A DNA stretch of 64,000 bases from Anniella stebbinsi (taxonomy: Eukaryota > Chordata > Lepidosauria > Squamata > Anniellidae), in the NCBI GenBank assembly GCA_029215795.1, contig JARDYH010000007.1:60876763-60940762 (forward strand). The letters are read 5' to 3'. Both the position numbers and the translations under genes were made by a program. Of the stretch, positions 10,680 to 20,935 are shown in pieces (positions within the stretch are counted from its first letter, which is position 1; each line of letters opens with the position of its first letter). A model generated the notes under the pieces. It ran no database searches, had not been told where the DNA came from, and saw only the letters and a program-made list of their open reading frames with translations.

Positions 10680-10824
10680 GTTTTAAATGTACACTGTTTT
10701 TATGTGTTGTCTGTTTATATGTTTTTTTATGTTTTTAAATTCTGTATATCAATTTTTAATGTCCAAAGTTTTAATTTTTGTTAACCGCCCAGAGAGCTTC
10801 GGCTATGGGGTGGTATATAAATGT

Positions 10825-10859
<35 letters not shown>
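10680..10859 (+). mobile_element. L2-type LINE 3' end with (ATC)n tail
   Basis: The element reads as an L2 3' UTR ending AACCGCCCAGAGAGCTTCGG then GGTGGTATATAAATG, followed directly by an (ATC)n microsatellite at 10827-10859. The tail belongs to the retroelement rather than being an independent satellite. Confidence 0.8.
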
Positions 10860-10964
10860 TGCCATGCAAATTGTGAAATTGGGTGGTAGCTGAACCTTCT
10901 CTTTTACTTTATGTCTGTCTTCACCCCCACCCCCAATTCTGGCCAGGGTGGCAACCAGCTGTGT

Positions 10965-11092
10965 CAGCCTCCCCGAATCTGACATCCTCCAGGCGTATTG
11001 GACTACAGTCCCAGTATGCCTGGCTGGGGCATGATGGAAATTGTTGTCCAACACATCTGGTGGACACCATGTTGGGAAAGGCTGCTCTAGGT
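10965..11092. mobile_element. Short palindromic MITE-like repeat
   Basis: The two halves read CCAGGCGTATTGGACTACAGTCC and GGAAATTGTTGTCCAACACATCTGG, imperfect reverse complements, followed by the family's AGGCTGC end. It is a copy of the family also seen at 17987 and 32103. Confidence 0.6.
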
Positions 11093-12040
11093 ATAAAGCC
11101 ACACAGGACATGATAAAAACTGAGTTTATCATCCGCATCCCATCCCTGGCCTAGATTCTGCCAAGTACGTTCCAACTTTTGTTGTTATCTTGGTCTTCCT
11201 TGTCGCACCTAGGCGTGACTTCAGGACTCCTCTCCATTGTCATCCCCGCACCTCTCATTCAGACTGCCTTGGGTCTTTTCTTTGCCCAGACGGATGCTTC
11301 TTTTAGCTTCCCCAAAGGACATCTTGTCTCCCGTCCTATCTAACAGGCTGGGCCCTGTTATTAATTGCATTGCAATGGCTGTCTGAGTCACTCGCTATTC
11401 AGCCGTGGAACGACTGGTTTGGACCAAGTGATTCAGTGAGCATCTAACCCCATCCGCAGTCGATTTGGATAATCTTGTTGACAGCCTTGGAACAGCTGTG
11501 CAAGGGGCCCAAGGTAGTGGTTGCAATACCACTCTTTGGCCATCTGTAGCGGCGGTGCTAGAGTGCAGCAGGAATCGTACCACTACCTCCCTCCTCTGGC
11601 AGGCTGCCACAGTGGTGCAGCGCGTGAAGTATCTCGGTCCTGCTGGTACCTGGTTCTCAGTTTGATGCCTTAGAGCTCCAACGAGGTACCTGTGGGCACC
11701 TCTCTTTGTACCTGCTCCCTCCTCCCTGGTTTTTTAAATTATTATTATTATAATTGTTAAAAAATAGCTGGCATATACTGCAAAGAGAAGTGTTGCCCTC
11801 CAGCACCGTGTTTATTTGGGTTCAAAAGAGTGCTTTTGTGTTATGGAGCTCAGGCTGCACCTCTGCCTTGCAGGTAGGTTCTTGGACAATTTTCTTTTAG
11901 TCTCACTTCTGGGAAGCAAGTGTTCTGAGACTGGCCACGGATGGGCAAGCCCCACGCCCCCATGGTAGCCATTTTGTGAGCGCACCCGTGACACTCCTTC
12001 AAAATTCCAAAAAGGTTGGGGGACCCCGAGCGATAAGGAT
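11093..12040. other. Intron 5 stretch, no feature recognised
   Basis: No exon-like or clear repeat sequence was found, apart from a short AT-rich run near 11740-11760. Confidence 0.35.
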
Positions 12041-12044
12041 TTAT

Positions 12045-12204
12045 TTCCTAGTATCACTATTACATTTCTATCCTGCCTTTCCCCCACACTTTGCAAGAAA
12101 TCCAAGGTGGTTTACCTGATACTTTCCTTCTCCATTTTATCCTCACGACAACCCTGTGAGGTAGGCTATGCCTAGAGTCAGAGACTGGCCCAGAGTGCTT
12201 TATG
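12045..12204 (-). mobile_element. MIR/CORE-like SINE fragment, target of MITE copy 2
   Basis: The reversed core reads TCCTCACGACAACCCTGTGAGGTAGGCTATGCC then GACTGGCCCAGAG. The element is interrupted at 12205 by the hAT-like MITE, which duplicated GCTTTATG, and about ten further bases continue after 12532. Confidence 0.6.
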
Positions 12205-12524
12205 TAGGGTGACCAGATAAAATCCAGGTCAGGGGTCATGTAAGTTTAACAGTTGTAGAGCAAAGGGAATTTCAGCCAGTGTCATTGGTATGCAATTAGT
12301 TCCTGGTGAAATTCCCTCTTCATCACAACAGTTAAAGGTGCAGGGGCCCTGCCTTCTTTTGTATATGGTCACTCTAGTACAGTGCCTGCAACTTTAACTG
12401 TTGTGATGAAGAGGGAATTGCACCAGGAACTAATTGCATACAAATGACACTGGCTGAAATTCCCTTTTCTCTACAACTGTTAAAGTGACATGAGCCCTGA
12501 CCTGGATTTTATCTGGTCAGCCTA
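12205..12524. mobile_element. Palindromic hAT-like MITE, copy 2
   Basis: This is the same family as copy 1: it begins TAGGGTGACC, ends GGTCAGCCTA and is 320 bp. It is flanked by the perfect 8 bp duplication GCTTTATG (12197-12204 and 12525-12532), inserted in an older MIR-like SINE. The arms are long reverse complements with no coding capacity. Confidence 0.88.
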
Positions 12525-12532
12525 GCTTTATG

Positions 12533-13330
12533 GCCGAGTGGGGGCTGATGGAAGGGGGATCAAGAAAGGGGCCTCAATGTGCGTTTTGGTTTGAAAACGT
12601 CCTTTGGGGCGGTTCAAAAAGGACTTCCTTGGAGAGGGTCTGAAAGTCCTGCTCTTTGGGCCAGGTTCAAATAACCACACGATTTCCATGGATTCACGCT
12701 GGGATCTGCAGTTCCCATCCAGGAGCTGTTGAGACTGACTTCAAAGGCTTTTGACAGCTGCTGCAGATTTTGTTTTCTGAATGGGCCATGCCTTTTCTGT
12801 GTGTGTGTTTTAATGAGCCTGCTGTTGTGTTTGCAACTCCTCTTAACAAGCTGGAGTCATGCGCTCTCCTCCACCCTTCGTCTTCTGGCATTCCAAGGCG
12901 AGAAATTATCTTTCTTTAATGGAGCGCCGGTGGTTGCCAGCTCCTTAAAGAATACTTTCCACCCCTCTGAGTAATTCTGAAACTTTTTTTTCTCTCCCTT
13001 CAGGCCCAAATTTGACTTCTGTCAGGTCAGGGAAGGGGGTGAGACAAACGCATGGAGGTCGAGAGGTTTCTTGACCACCAGTAGCCATGAGAGCTCAGTC
13101 GACCCTCCAAGTTCAGAGGCAGTCTATCACTGAGTGCTACTTGGTTGGGGGCACAAACTGTGGCCCTCCAGCTATTTTGGCTGCAACTCCATCATCCCTC
13201 AGCATTGGCTATGCTTACTAGGTCTATTAGGTGTTACAGGGCCAAAGCACTCAGGGCTACAAGTTGCCCACCTTTTAGAGTGGTTGTTTCTGTTCTAGTT
13301 GTTCTTTCTAAATTTGCAACTCTACATATT
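12533..13330. other. Intron 5 stretch, largely unrecognised
   Basis: A half-copy of the short palindromic MITE-like family (CTGCAACTCCATCATCCC) is visible at about 13160-13215. The rest shows no recognisable exon or repeat. Confidence 0.35.
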
Positions 13331-13336
13331 ATTCTG

Positions 13337-13932
13337 CTGTGGCTGGGCAAATACAGTTTACCAGGCAAACGAGGTTTTACTGGAGGGAAGTCAGAGACGT
13401 AGCCATGGTCAAACACATGGAGCATCAATCAAGAGTTCCAAAAAGGCTGTGTCAAGCAGAAATCACAAAATCAAGAACACAGATGTCCTAACACTGGTCA
13501 GGGTACACAATACAGGAGCTGTAACAATAGTGTTGTGTGTTGTTTCCAGCACCAGCTAGGCTGAAACTGAAGGCTTATATAGCCGGAGCCTCCGGAGCCC
13601 CACCTATGGCTAAGCTGTAGTTCATAATAGCCCTCTGGCAAGAGTCTTACTCATGAGGAGTTGTTTCCTTTTAAGGAGTCCTCCTTTGTAATCGAGCATT
13701 CCTTCTCAAGGGAACCCTACTTGAGGGGACGATGCTCCTGGAGGTCAGGGGTTGCTCAACCTCTGCCTCAGAGATGGAGTCCCCTGCCTCTTACAGGGTT
13801 GGACTTGTGATCATCTTTCCTGGGGACCCTGGCTCCTCCTGGCCTTCTGACATGGAAAGTTCTGGGATGCTCTTGATTTCTGGGAGCTTTAGCTCTTCCT
13901 TTGAGGAGAATTCCTCCAGCAGGGCCATGACA
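13337..13932 (-). mobile_element. Probable solo LTR (Gypsy-like), minus strand
   Basis: Read on the minus strand, the segment starts TGTCATGGCCCTGCTGG at 13932. It carries CCAGAGGGCTATTATGAACT and a TATA box in GGCTATATAAGCCTTCAG near 13585-13570, and ends near 13337 in GCCCAGCCACA. This start, internal motif order and TATA position resemble reptile Gypsy-class LTRs. No internal gag or pol sequence flanks it, and a clear 4-6 bp duplication was not found, so the ends are approximate. Confidence 0.5.
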
Positions 13933-14263
13933 CATTTAGATTCGCATATATAAATATTATGCAAATTGGTGTCTTTTTTTCTTTTCTTTTGGTGATGCAT
14001 TTCCTCTTCTGGCCGATATATAAGTGGCCAACCTAGATCTTCTTGTGTTCTAAGGTGAAGGAGAAGTAAAGGTGGGGGCAGGCTCTCATAGGGCCCCCTC
14101 TTTGCTCCGAGTAGTCTGTAAGCCTGAGAGGGTGTGCTTTTCTGGGACGTTGGGGAGTGTCTTGTGATTTGCTCTGGCCTATGTAGAGGCCTCCTTGCTG
14201 TTCCTTCCTTTGGCTAGTTGGTGGCAGGCCCACGGTGGCTCTTGAACCTAGGGCCATAGAGAT

Positions 14264-14571
14264 TAGGCTGACCAGATAAAATCCAGGTCCGGGCTCATGT
14301 CACTTTAACAGTTGTAGAGAAAAGGGAATTTCAGCCAGTGTCATTTGTATGCAATTAGTTCCTGGTGAAATTCCCCCTTCATCACAACAGTTAAAGTTGC
14401 AGGGGCCTTGCCTTCTTTTGTATATGGTCACTCTAGTATAGTGCCTGCACCTTTAACTGTTGTAATGAAGAGGGAATTTCACCAGGAACTAATTGCATAC
14501 AAATGACACTGGCTGAAATTCCCTTTTCTCTACAACATGAGCCCTGACCTGGATTTTATCTGGGCACCCTA
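14264..14571. mobile_element. Palindromic hAT-like MITE, copy 3
   Basis: This is the same family as copies 1 and 2: it begins TAGGCTGACC, ends with the complement-like GGGCACCCTA and is 308 bp. The perfect 8 bp duplication ATAGAGAT flanks it (14256-14263 and 14572-14579). One arm has lost about 12 bases near its outer end compared with the other copies. Confidence 0.87.
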
Positions 14572-15084
14572 ATAGAGATGCTAGACTTCTGTGCCGCCAC
14601 CTGGCTAGGCCTGCAGGGAGGCAGGTGGAGGCTCTTCACGCTGAGGAGGGGTGAGAGCTGTGTGTTGCACTTGGTTGCACCAGAACTAGCTTGTAATCCT
14701 GCGAAGAATGTTAATGCCTCCACAGGCGCTCAGCTGCCTCTGATGTGGTACAGGTGTGTGCTCTGGGAACAGAAACTGCGCTCCTTTGCAAGAATCTGGC
14801 TTGCTGGAAGGCCACAAGTGTGTTTGTGTGTTCAGAAGGAGGCCGGGCCGCTTAAAATGAAACGGTAGGATATTTTAGGATGATTCCCTAGCTTGCCCTA
14901 GCCTGAAAAGTTGAGGTAAGCTTTCTATGGTGGGGGCTTGCTAAAAATGTCAACCCAGGACGTTTTGCACGTCTGCAAATCTAGGAGCAAAGATGAATCT
15001 GCTGATGCCTCCCTCTTGTGCATGGATGGTACCGTTTTTGGAAACATAAGGATTAGTATTTAGAAAGGGACGTGAGTGCTGGTG

Positions 15085-15275
15085 TTGTGTGAACCCAGCC
15101 ATGTGAGCTAACCATGGTTTGCTAACCACAAACAACCCATGAAGAGAACCCATGGTTTGTTGTTGGGTTGTGAACTGTGGGCTGTTCGTGGTTAACAAAC
15201 CATGGTATGTTAGCGCAGCTGGGCTCACACAACACAACCACCCGCAATTCAATAACAACCCCATGGTTCAGCGAC
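15085..15275. mobile_element. Palindromic repeat with GTGTGAACCCAG ends
   Basis: The left arm TGGTGTTGTGTGAACCCAGC and the right arm GCTGGGCTCACACAACACAA are near reverse complements, with internal AACCATGGTTTGCTAACC and GGTTAACAAACCATGG also complementary. It is probably a non-autonomous hAT-like element; related copies lie near 29195-29420 and perhaps 43700-43960. Confidence 0.65.
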
Positions 15276-16097
15276 ATTTCACACTCAACCCATTCTCAAC
15301 CCGTATTCTGGCTTGTTGCGTGGTGTGAATCAGGTCAGAGAGTGACAATCTGAGAAGCTTGCTCAGCCCTGAAAGATACAACGCCAGCAATGCACCACAT
15401 CAGAGGCAGCTGAGCCAATTTAACAAGGCATCCAAGAAACAACAGAGACCCAGTAGGGGCAACCATTTACTAGGGACAGGCGTCAGAACAATATTGGGAC
15501 TGTCCCTGGCAAATTGGGTCAGTGGAAACATCTGAGAGGAGGAATGGGACAAACATTTGAGTTTTATAAGATGCCTTGAGGAAATAGCACAGCGTTAAAA
15601 TTTCTGGGTGACCTCAAGCTGGTGTGATCTGTCTTGGAACAGCCCTGCTCCGTGTGAGGTTGAAGTCTCATGAGCCGAGAGCAGGGAGGGCCCTGCCGGC
15701 CTGTTTGATGCCTCCCGTTGCTGCAGGAGAGGGCGTGGGGGACAAGCTGCAGCACTGAGAATGAGCGGGTTCTGGATCCATTCGCATTGTCTCTTCGTCC
15801 GATTCAAAGCAGATCGGATAGCACATGAAATCTGGAGACTGGGTGATTTGGAACGCCTGCCTTGTAACACCCTGGATTTCTAGCTGTGTTTGGAGGAGCC
15901 CCAGGGCGGGGTGGGGGAGAGGCAGGGCTGGCACCTTTGGGCATTTCCCACCCTTCAAGGGGCCCACTGTCACCTCTCCCCCCAAGCCTCTTAGCCCTGC
16001 TGCTCTTGTGGGCTGTTTACACACACACAGCTCCAAGCATGCAAGCAGAGACAAGAGCGAGGAGATAAGAGAAGCAGCAGCTTTCCCTTCCCCTTAT

Positions 16098-16500
16098 TGT
16101 TTATTTATTTATTTATTTATTGCATTTCTATACTGCCCAATAGCCGAAGCTCTCTGGGTGGCTTGCAAAAATTAAAACCATGACAACTATTCAAAAATAT
16201 AAAGCAACAACAGTATAAAAACGTAGCATAAAAATATAATAGAAGAGCGCAAGCAGGATAAAACCGAGCAGCAACGCAATAATCTATACAGATTTAAAAT
16301 GCAGATTTAAAACAGCAAAGTTAAAAATTAAGCTCATAAGCTGTTAAAAGATTGAGAAAATAAAAAGGTCTTCACCTGGCATCTAAAGGAGTATAATGTA
16401 GGTCGCAGGCGAGCCTCTCGAGGGAACTCATTCCACAACCGGGGTGCCACGGCAGAGAAGGCCCTCCTCCTGGTAGCCACCTTGCATTGTCCCTTTATGT
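16098..16500 (-). mobile_element. L2-type LINE 3' end
   Basis: The plus strand shows the reversed element: (TTTA)n, CCAATAGCCGAAGCTCTCTG, then A-rich 3' UTR, then CATTCCACAACCGGGGTGCC, AGAAGGCCCTCCTCCTGG (reversed end of the polymerase frame, encoding RAFSAVA-like sequence). It lies in SLC5A10 intron 5. Confidence 0.8.
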
Positions 16501-16641
16501 GGCTCTATTTCATTGTCCATAACGGAAGCTTTTCCCAGAAAGGTAGCTGGCCGTCCTGCTGTAGCCGCAGTGGAAGCTTGGATCTATCCTAGGCTGGTGC
16601 TTCTGGATTGTCTGGTGTGACAGCGAAGTCCTTGACCATGT

Positions 16642-16656
16642 CCCCCCCCCCCCCCC
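16642..16656. repeat. poly(C) run
   Basis: A run of 15 consecutive C bases. Length is prone to assembly and sequencing error. Confidence 0.85.
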
Positions 16657-16719
16657 GGGGACCGAACATGCATGCTAGACTGTACCCCAGTATCTTTTGC
16701 CACATATAGGGCAGACTTG

Positions 16720-16815
16720 CAGAGCCTATTTCAGCTTAAAGCTCTTACTGCCAGTAATTAGTCCTTGGGAGAAGTCCATTCAAGATTTTTGAATGGGAAG
16801 AAATATTGTCCAAAA
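16720..16815. repeat. Fragment of a dispersed non-autonomous repeat
   Basis: TTAAAGCTCTTACTGCCAGT, then CTTGGGAGAAGTCCATTCAAG matches the repeat at 52590-52870 and, more weakly, 46000-46240. Confidence 0.5.
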
Positions 16816-17980
16816 GCCGGACTGGATTGGTTGTCGATACAGGGGGTTCCACGCAATGAACTGAATTTTCCCCTCTCTGTTGTGATCTCTGACATTGATC
16901 AAAGATGCTGCAACATGGGCACATCGGAAGGTTTCCCAATACTTGCTGCCAAATGTGACGGGAGTTAGAATCATGCAGATTGGGCTGAGGCGTGAATGGT
17001 GGGGGTTATGGATTTGGGGTTATAGCAGAACTGGGCCCCTGTTCAGGATATTGTAGCTGTAGGATCTACTTCTTTTGTATAGCACATTTCAAGTGCTTGA
17101 TAGCCATCGTCTTCACAATCCTTATAACATCCCTGTTTAGCGGGCTAGTAAGATTTTCCTCGTGTTGCAAGCGGGCAGCTGAAACTGAGACACAGTAGCT
17201 TGTGCAAGGCCATTCAATGAGCTTATGGTTGTGTAGGGCTGACTGTGGATATAGATTTTGATTGGAGCTGTTGTGGTGGGGAGGGATTTTTCATGAATCT
17301 CTGGGAATTCTGAATGCCTGCCATGACGCTAGTCCTCATGAGCACTTATGTTTCCCGGTTGAAATTTCAGGGGTGATTTAAAGTTCAAATCTGGAATGAC
17401 CCGAAGACGGGGGAATAGGCTATACCCTCCAGGCTGTGAGATCCCTCCTGATCCTGCTAGCTTTGGGCACATCCCTCCTCCAAGGACAACCGGGAAGCTG
17501 AAAGAACCTTTTTGTAGCTGGAGCGCAGTTGGGTTTGGAGCTGAGCATGCAAAAATCCCGAGCTGGCAGTTCATTCAAAGGGCGGGGCAGGTGCCGGAGG
17601 AGCAAAACCCATTGAAGTTGGAAGAGCGAAAATGCCCGGCTGCGCCCCACCTGCCGCCTTCCGCATTGCTGCCTCCGTCATTTGGCCCTGTGGGAGCCAG
17701 AGGCTGGCAAAGGCGTTTGCTGAACCAGCAAAAAACAAAAACAACCAGCAAGAAAACAGCCGCCTTCTTGGCCATGCCAGTTGGGAGGAGGTAGGCTTTA
17801 AGGATTGAGAGGCTCAAGAGAATTCGCAGTGACAAGCCTGAACTTTTGAAGGAGCTGCCTGGAACTATCTGGCTAACAAAGGCACACCATTCCAGTTGCC
17901 CCAGTGGATTGATGGCTTGGTGGATGGGCCTGAACTGAGAAGACCTGGGTTTGAGTTCTCGCTGAGCCAGAAAACTCTCT
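16816..17980. other. Intron 5 stretch, no feature recognised
   Basis: Moderately GC-rich unique-looking DNA (17400-17800). Several overlapping frames are open on both strands, but none shows splice signals with a recognisable protein. Confidence 0.35.
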
Positions 17981-17986
17981 GGGTAG

Positions 17987-18113
17987 ACCAGCCTTCCCAA
18001 ACCTGCTGCTCTCCAGATGTGTTGGACTGCAACTCTCGCACTCCCTGGCTGGGGATATTGGGATTTGTAGTCCAAAACATCTGGAGGGCAGCAGGTAGAA
18101 GAAGGCTGGCTTA
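17987..18113. mobile_element. Short palindromic MITE-like repeat
   Basis: A clear foldback element: CCAGCCTTCCCAAACCTGCTGCTCTCCAGATG at the left and CATCTGGAGGGCAGCAGG then GAAGGCTGG at the right are reverse complements, with complementary GTTGGACTGCAACT and TTTGTAGTCCAAAA inside. It is the best copy of the family in this window. Confidence 0.8.
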
Positions 18114-18282
18114 ATAAGCAGACATTGGCTGCTTTTTACATACTTTGACATGTGTTGCTTTGCTCCAACAACCTAGAATTCTTGAGAAGATTCGTCTGAA
18201 ACAAGTTTCTAGCTCTCATCGTTCAGGAGGAAAGCTTTAAATAATAGTATTGTTGAGACGTTAGGCTTCAGAAATGAACTTT

Positions 18283-18283
<1 letters not shown>

Positions 18284-18321
<38 letters not shown>

Positions 18322-18322
18322 T
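18284..18322. repeat. (AAT)n microsatellite
   Basis: Thirteen AAT units in SLC5A10 intron 5. Confidence 0.95.
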
Positions 18323-18599
18323 TTAAGCCTAATTTTTCATACCTGCCAGCTGTGTATGTATGGGTGTTGTGATACACTTCTCTCTCGAGCTGGAAACGGA
18401 TCAGAACCAGAAACGGACCCAGAAACAGATTTGCTATTCCTGATCCCAATCTACTGGTTTAGCCAAGAGTTAACATTTCGAATGGCCTTTAGTGTGTCAA
18501 TCAGCATGTATAGATGTCGTCTCTTGGACATCCCAGAAACCTCTTTTTCATTTCTCATGAAATTAATGAACTTATTTTCTGCCTGTTGAAATACAGCAC

Positions 18600-18690
18600 A
18601 TCCAGTTCTAATCCGCCCAGAGAACACGAGTTATTCAGCGGATTAGAAATGTCCTAAATACGTAAATATAATAAACTATGTTTAGAAGTG
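18600..18690 (+). mobile_element. L2-type LINE 3' terminal remnant
   Basis: Contains ATCCGCCCAGAGAACACGAG and a degenerate continuation into CGTAAATATAATAAA, the last part of the L2-like 3' UTR. Confidence 0.45.
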
Positions 18691-19254
18691 GGCCTAGGGA
18701 TGCCACCCTTTCCCCTAACACCTCCCATTTTAAGAGCTGCATAACAGACAGAAATCCACTGGCGATGCTTTCCCTAGCACAAGGATAGGAACAGCTTCAC
18801 CTGTGGATTTCTGCCTGCGGCTCCAGCATTAGTAGCCACCGTTTTTATGGGCTCCTTTTACTATCAACAGTTGCAAGAAATGCTGGATTTAACACATGCA
18901 GGTTTTCTTGACACGGAGAAGCAGCAATAGGAACAGCTTCCCCAGTTGAAATTCTGTCTGACTTCTGGCTCTGATTTTTGCCTATATATTAGCAGACGGT
19001 TAATTTGATAGATGGATAATGTAGCCAAAGGCCTGTGTAGCCCAGCATCCTTTTTTCCAGATGGGATGGGAAGCTCCAAGCCTCTAACCACTACTTGACA
19101 GGCAAAAATCAACCGGTGAAGCTTTGCATCTCATGCCAGGAAAGGTTTTCCCTACCGATTTTGGCCTGACTTCTCTAGAAAAAGTGGGAACCCAGCCCTA
19201 AACTTTCCTCTGTTCTCCAAATCTGATTGAGGTCTGTTTCCTTTTTGCCTGCAG

Positions 19255-19360
19255 ACTGACCTGTACTCTGGTGCCCTGTTTGTCCAAGTCTGCCTTGGGT
19301 GGAATCTCTATCTCTCCACTGTCCTGATGCTGGTTGTCACAGCAGTTTACACCATTGCGG
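19255..19360 (+). CDS. SLC5A10: SLC5A10 exon 6
   Basis: The exon encodes residues 154-188 plus the first base of codon 189: [20 protein letters not shown] then [16 protein letters not shown]. It covers the helix and loop with the conserved D-L-Y-S-G motif. The acceptor is tttgcctgcag|ACT and the donor GCGG|gtaaga, phase 1, which matches the phase of exon 7. Confidence 0.94.
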
Positions 19361-19659
19361 GTAAGATTTAAGATGCAAGATGATGCCTGCCCCAGCCAAG
19401 TCAGACCTGAAGGCTGCCCTTGGATTGGAGTTCTGACATGCAGTCTGGGGTCTTGGGGGCTGTTGGAGGTGGCACATTGTCCTGCACTCTTTCCAGCTGT
19501 CCCTGTTGACCTGGGACAGCCCCCTGTTGTCTGGTCTCCATCCCCGACAAATCACTGCCTTGATTCTGTCCCTATTTCTTGCATGGGTGGAGAAGCGATG
19601 GTAAGCAAATGCGATTTCCCCCTGTGTCATGACACTCAAAGTGCTGGGATTAACATTCA

Positions 19660-20130
19660 AACCCCGAAATGGCTTGGGGCCAGGTTACCTGAAGGATCGT
19701 CTCCTCCCATGTACACGTGCCCAGACCCAAAGATAATACTTAGCGATCTTTCTCCAGGAGCTCCCACCTTAGGAAGTGAGGTGGGTGGCTGCTAAGAAGA
19801 AGGGCCTTTTCTGCTGTGGCACCCCGGTTGTGTAATGAGCTGTCTAGAGATGTTTGCCTGGTGCCCACATTGTGCTCTTATCCGTGCTGGGTGAAAACCT
19901 TATTTTCTCAAGCATTTTAGTTTCTCAGTTTCTGTTTTAATTCTTGAATTGTATTTTAAACTTTTGCCCTGCGGTTAGATTCTATTTGGTTCTGCTTTTC
20001 ACACTGTAGTTTTAAACTTTTGTATTGTATTCTATCGTCTTGCATTTTATGCTTTTCATTGTTGTGAACCACCCAGAGAGCTTCGGCGATTGGGCGGCAT
20101 GGAAACGTAATACATAACATAAATAAAAAT
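19660..20130 (+). mobile_element. L2-type LINE 3' end
   Basis: The element has the degraded end of the polymerase frame (CGAAATGGCTTGGGGCCAGG, GGGCCTTTTCTGCTGTGGCA), then a T-rich 3' UTR ending AACCACCCAGAGAGCTTCGG, GATTGGGCGGCATGG and AATACATAACATAAATAAA. It fills intron 6 between SLC5A10 exons 6 and 7. Confidence 0.8.
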
Positions 20131-20351
20131 ATGGTCAGGTGAGTCTCCTTGGGCAGGGATTTCCTCAGATGGGGTGCCATCACTGAAAAGACCCTGTTGT
20201 ATCTCAGGTGGGAAGAGTGTTCCCAGGAGGCCTTACTTGGAAGATAGGAAAACACGGAAGTTAGGAGTGGCGGGGGCATCCCATTTTGTGCCAGGGAAAC
20301 CAGAGCTGTAGCGGTACTTCCTCCAACCCAGTCCCTGTATGTCGTTTGCAG

Positions 20352-20432
20352 GGGGGCTGGCGGCTGTCATCTATACGGATGCTCTACAAACCCTCATCAT
20401 GGTGGTGGGAGCCATCATCTTAACCGTAACAG
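20352..20432 (+). CDS. SLC5A10: SLC5A10 exon 7
   Basis: The exon encodes residues 189-215, reading [20 protein letters not shown] then AIILTVT. This includes the invariant SSF core GGLxAVxxTD. The acceptor is cgtttgcag|GG and the donor ACAG|gtaagg. It enters and leaves in phase 1. Confidence 0.95.
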
Positions 20433-20689
20433 GTAAGGACCAGGAGCCTGCCTTCTGTCCCCCAACACACCCACCCACCCACCCACCAAACATCCGAAGC
20501 TATTTTAGGGAACTTGCACAAAGAACTTGGCAGGTTCGCCTCTTGCAGCTTGATTTGCCCATGTAGGCAGTTGATTATTGGGGCAGCAAATACCTGTTCC
20601 AAATGAACCTCCAGGATCAGAGGCAGTATATCCCTAAGTCACAGGTGCTGGGTCCAAAAGGGAAGGGAGGGCTATGTCCTTTGCACCCT

Positions 20690-20935
20690 GCTTGTCAAAG
20701 ACTATGTCCCTGTGTGTGTGTTTTGTCTGTGTTTGTATGTCCCTGTGTGTGTGTGTGTCTTGTTTCTCTCTATGTGTCTGTGTGTTTTTTGTCTTTGTGT
20801 GTTTTATTTCTTGCTCTCTCTGTGTGTGTTTGTCTGTGTGTATTTGTGTCTTGTCTGTGTTTCTCTCTCTCTCTCGTGTGTGTGTGTGTGTTAGTCTTGT
20901 TTCCGTGTGTGTGTTTCTCTCTCGAATGTGTAAGT
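20690..20935 (+). repeat. Degenerate (TG)n/(TCTG)n/(CT)n low-complexity tract
   Basis: About 245 bp of imperfect TGTG, TCTGTGTGT and CTCTCT units. The apparent Cys/Val/Leu-rich frames across it are an artefact of this composition. Confidence 0.9.
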
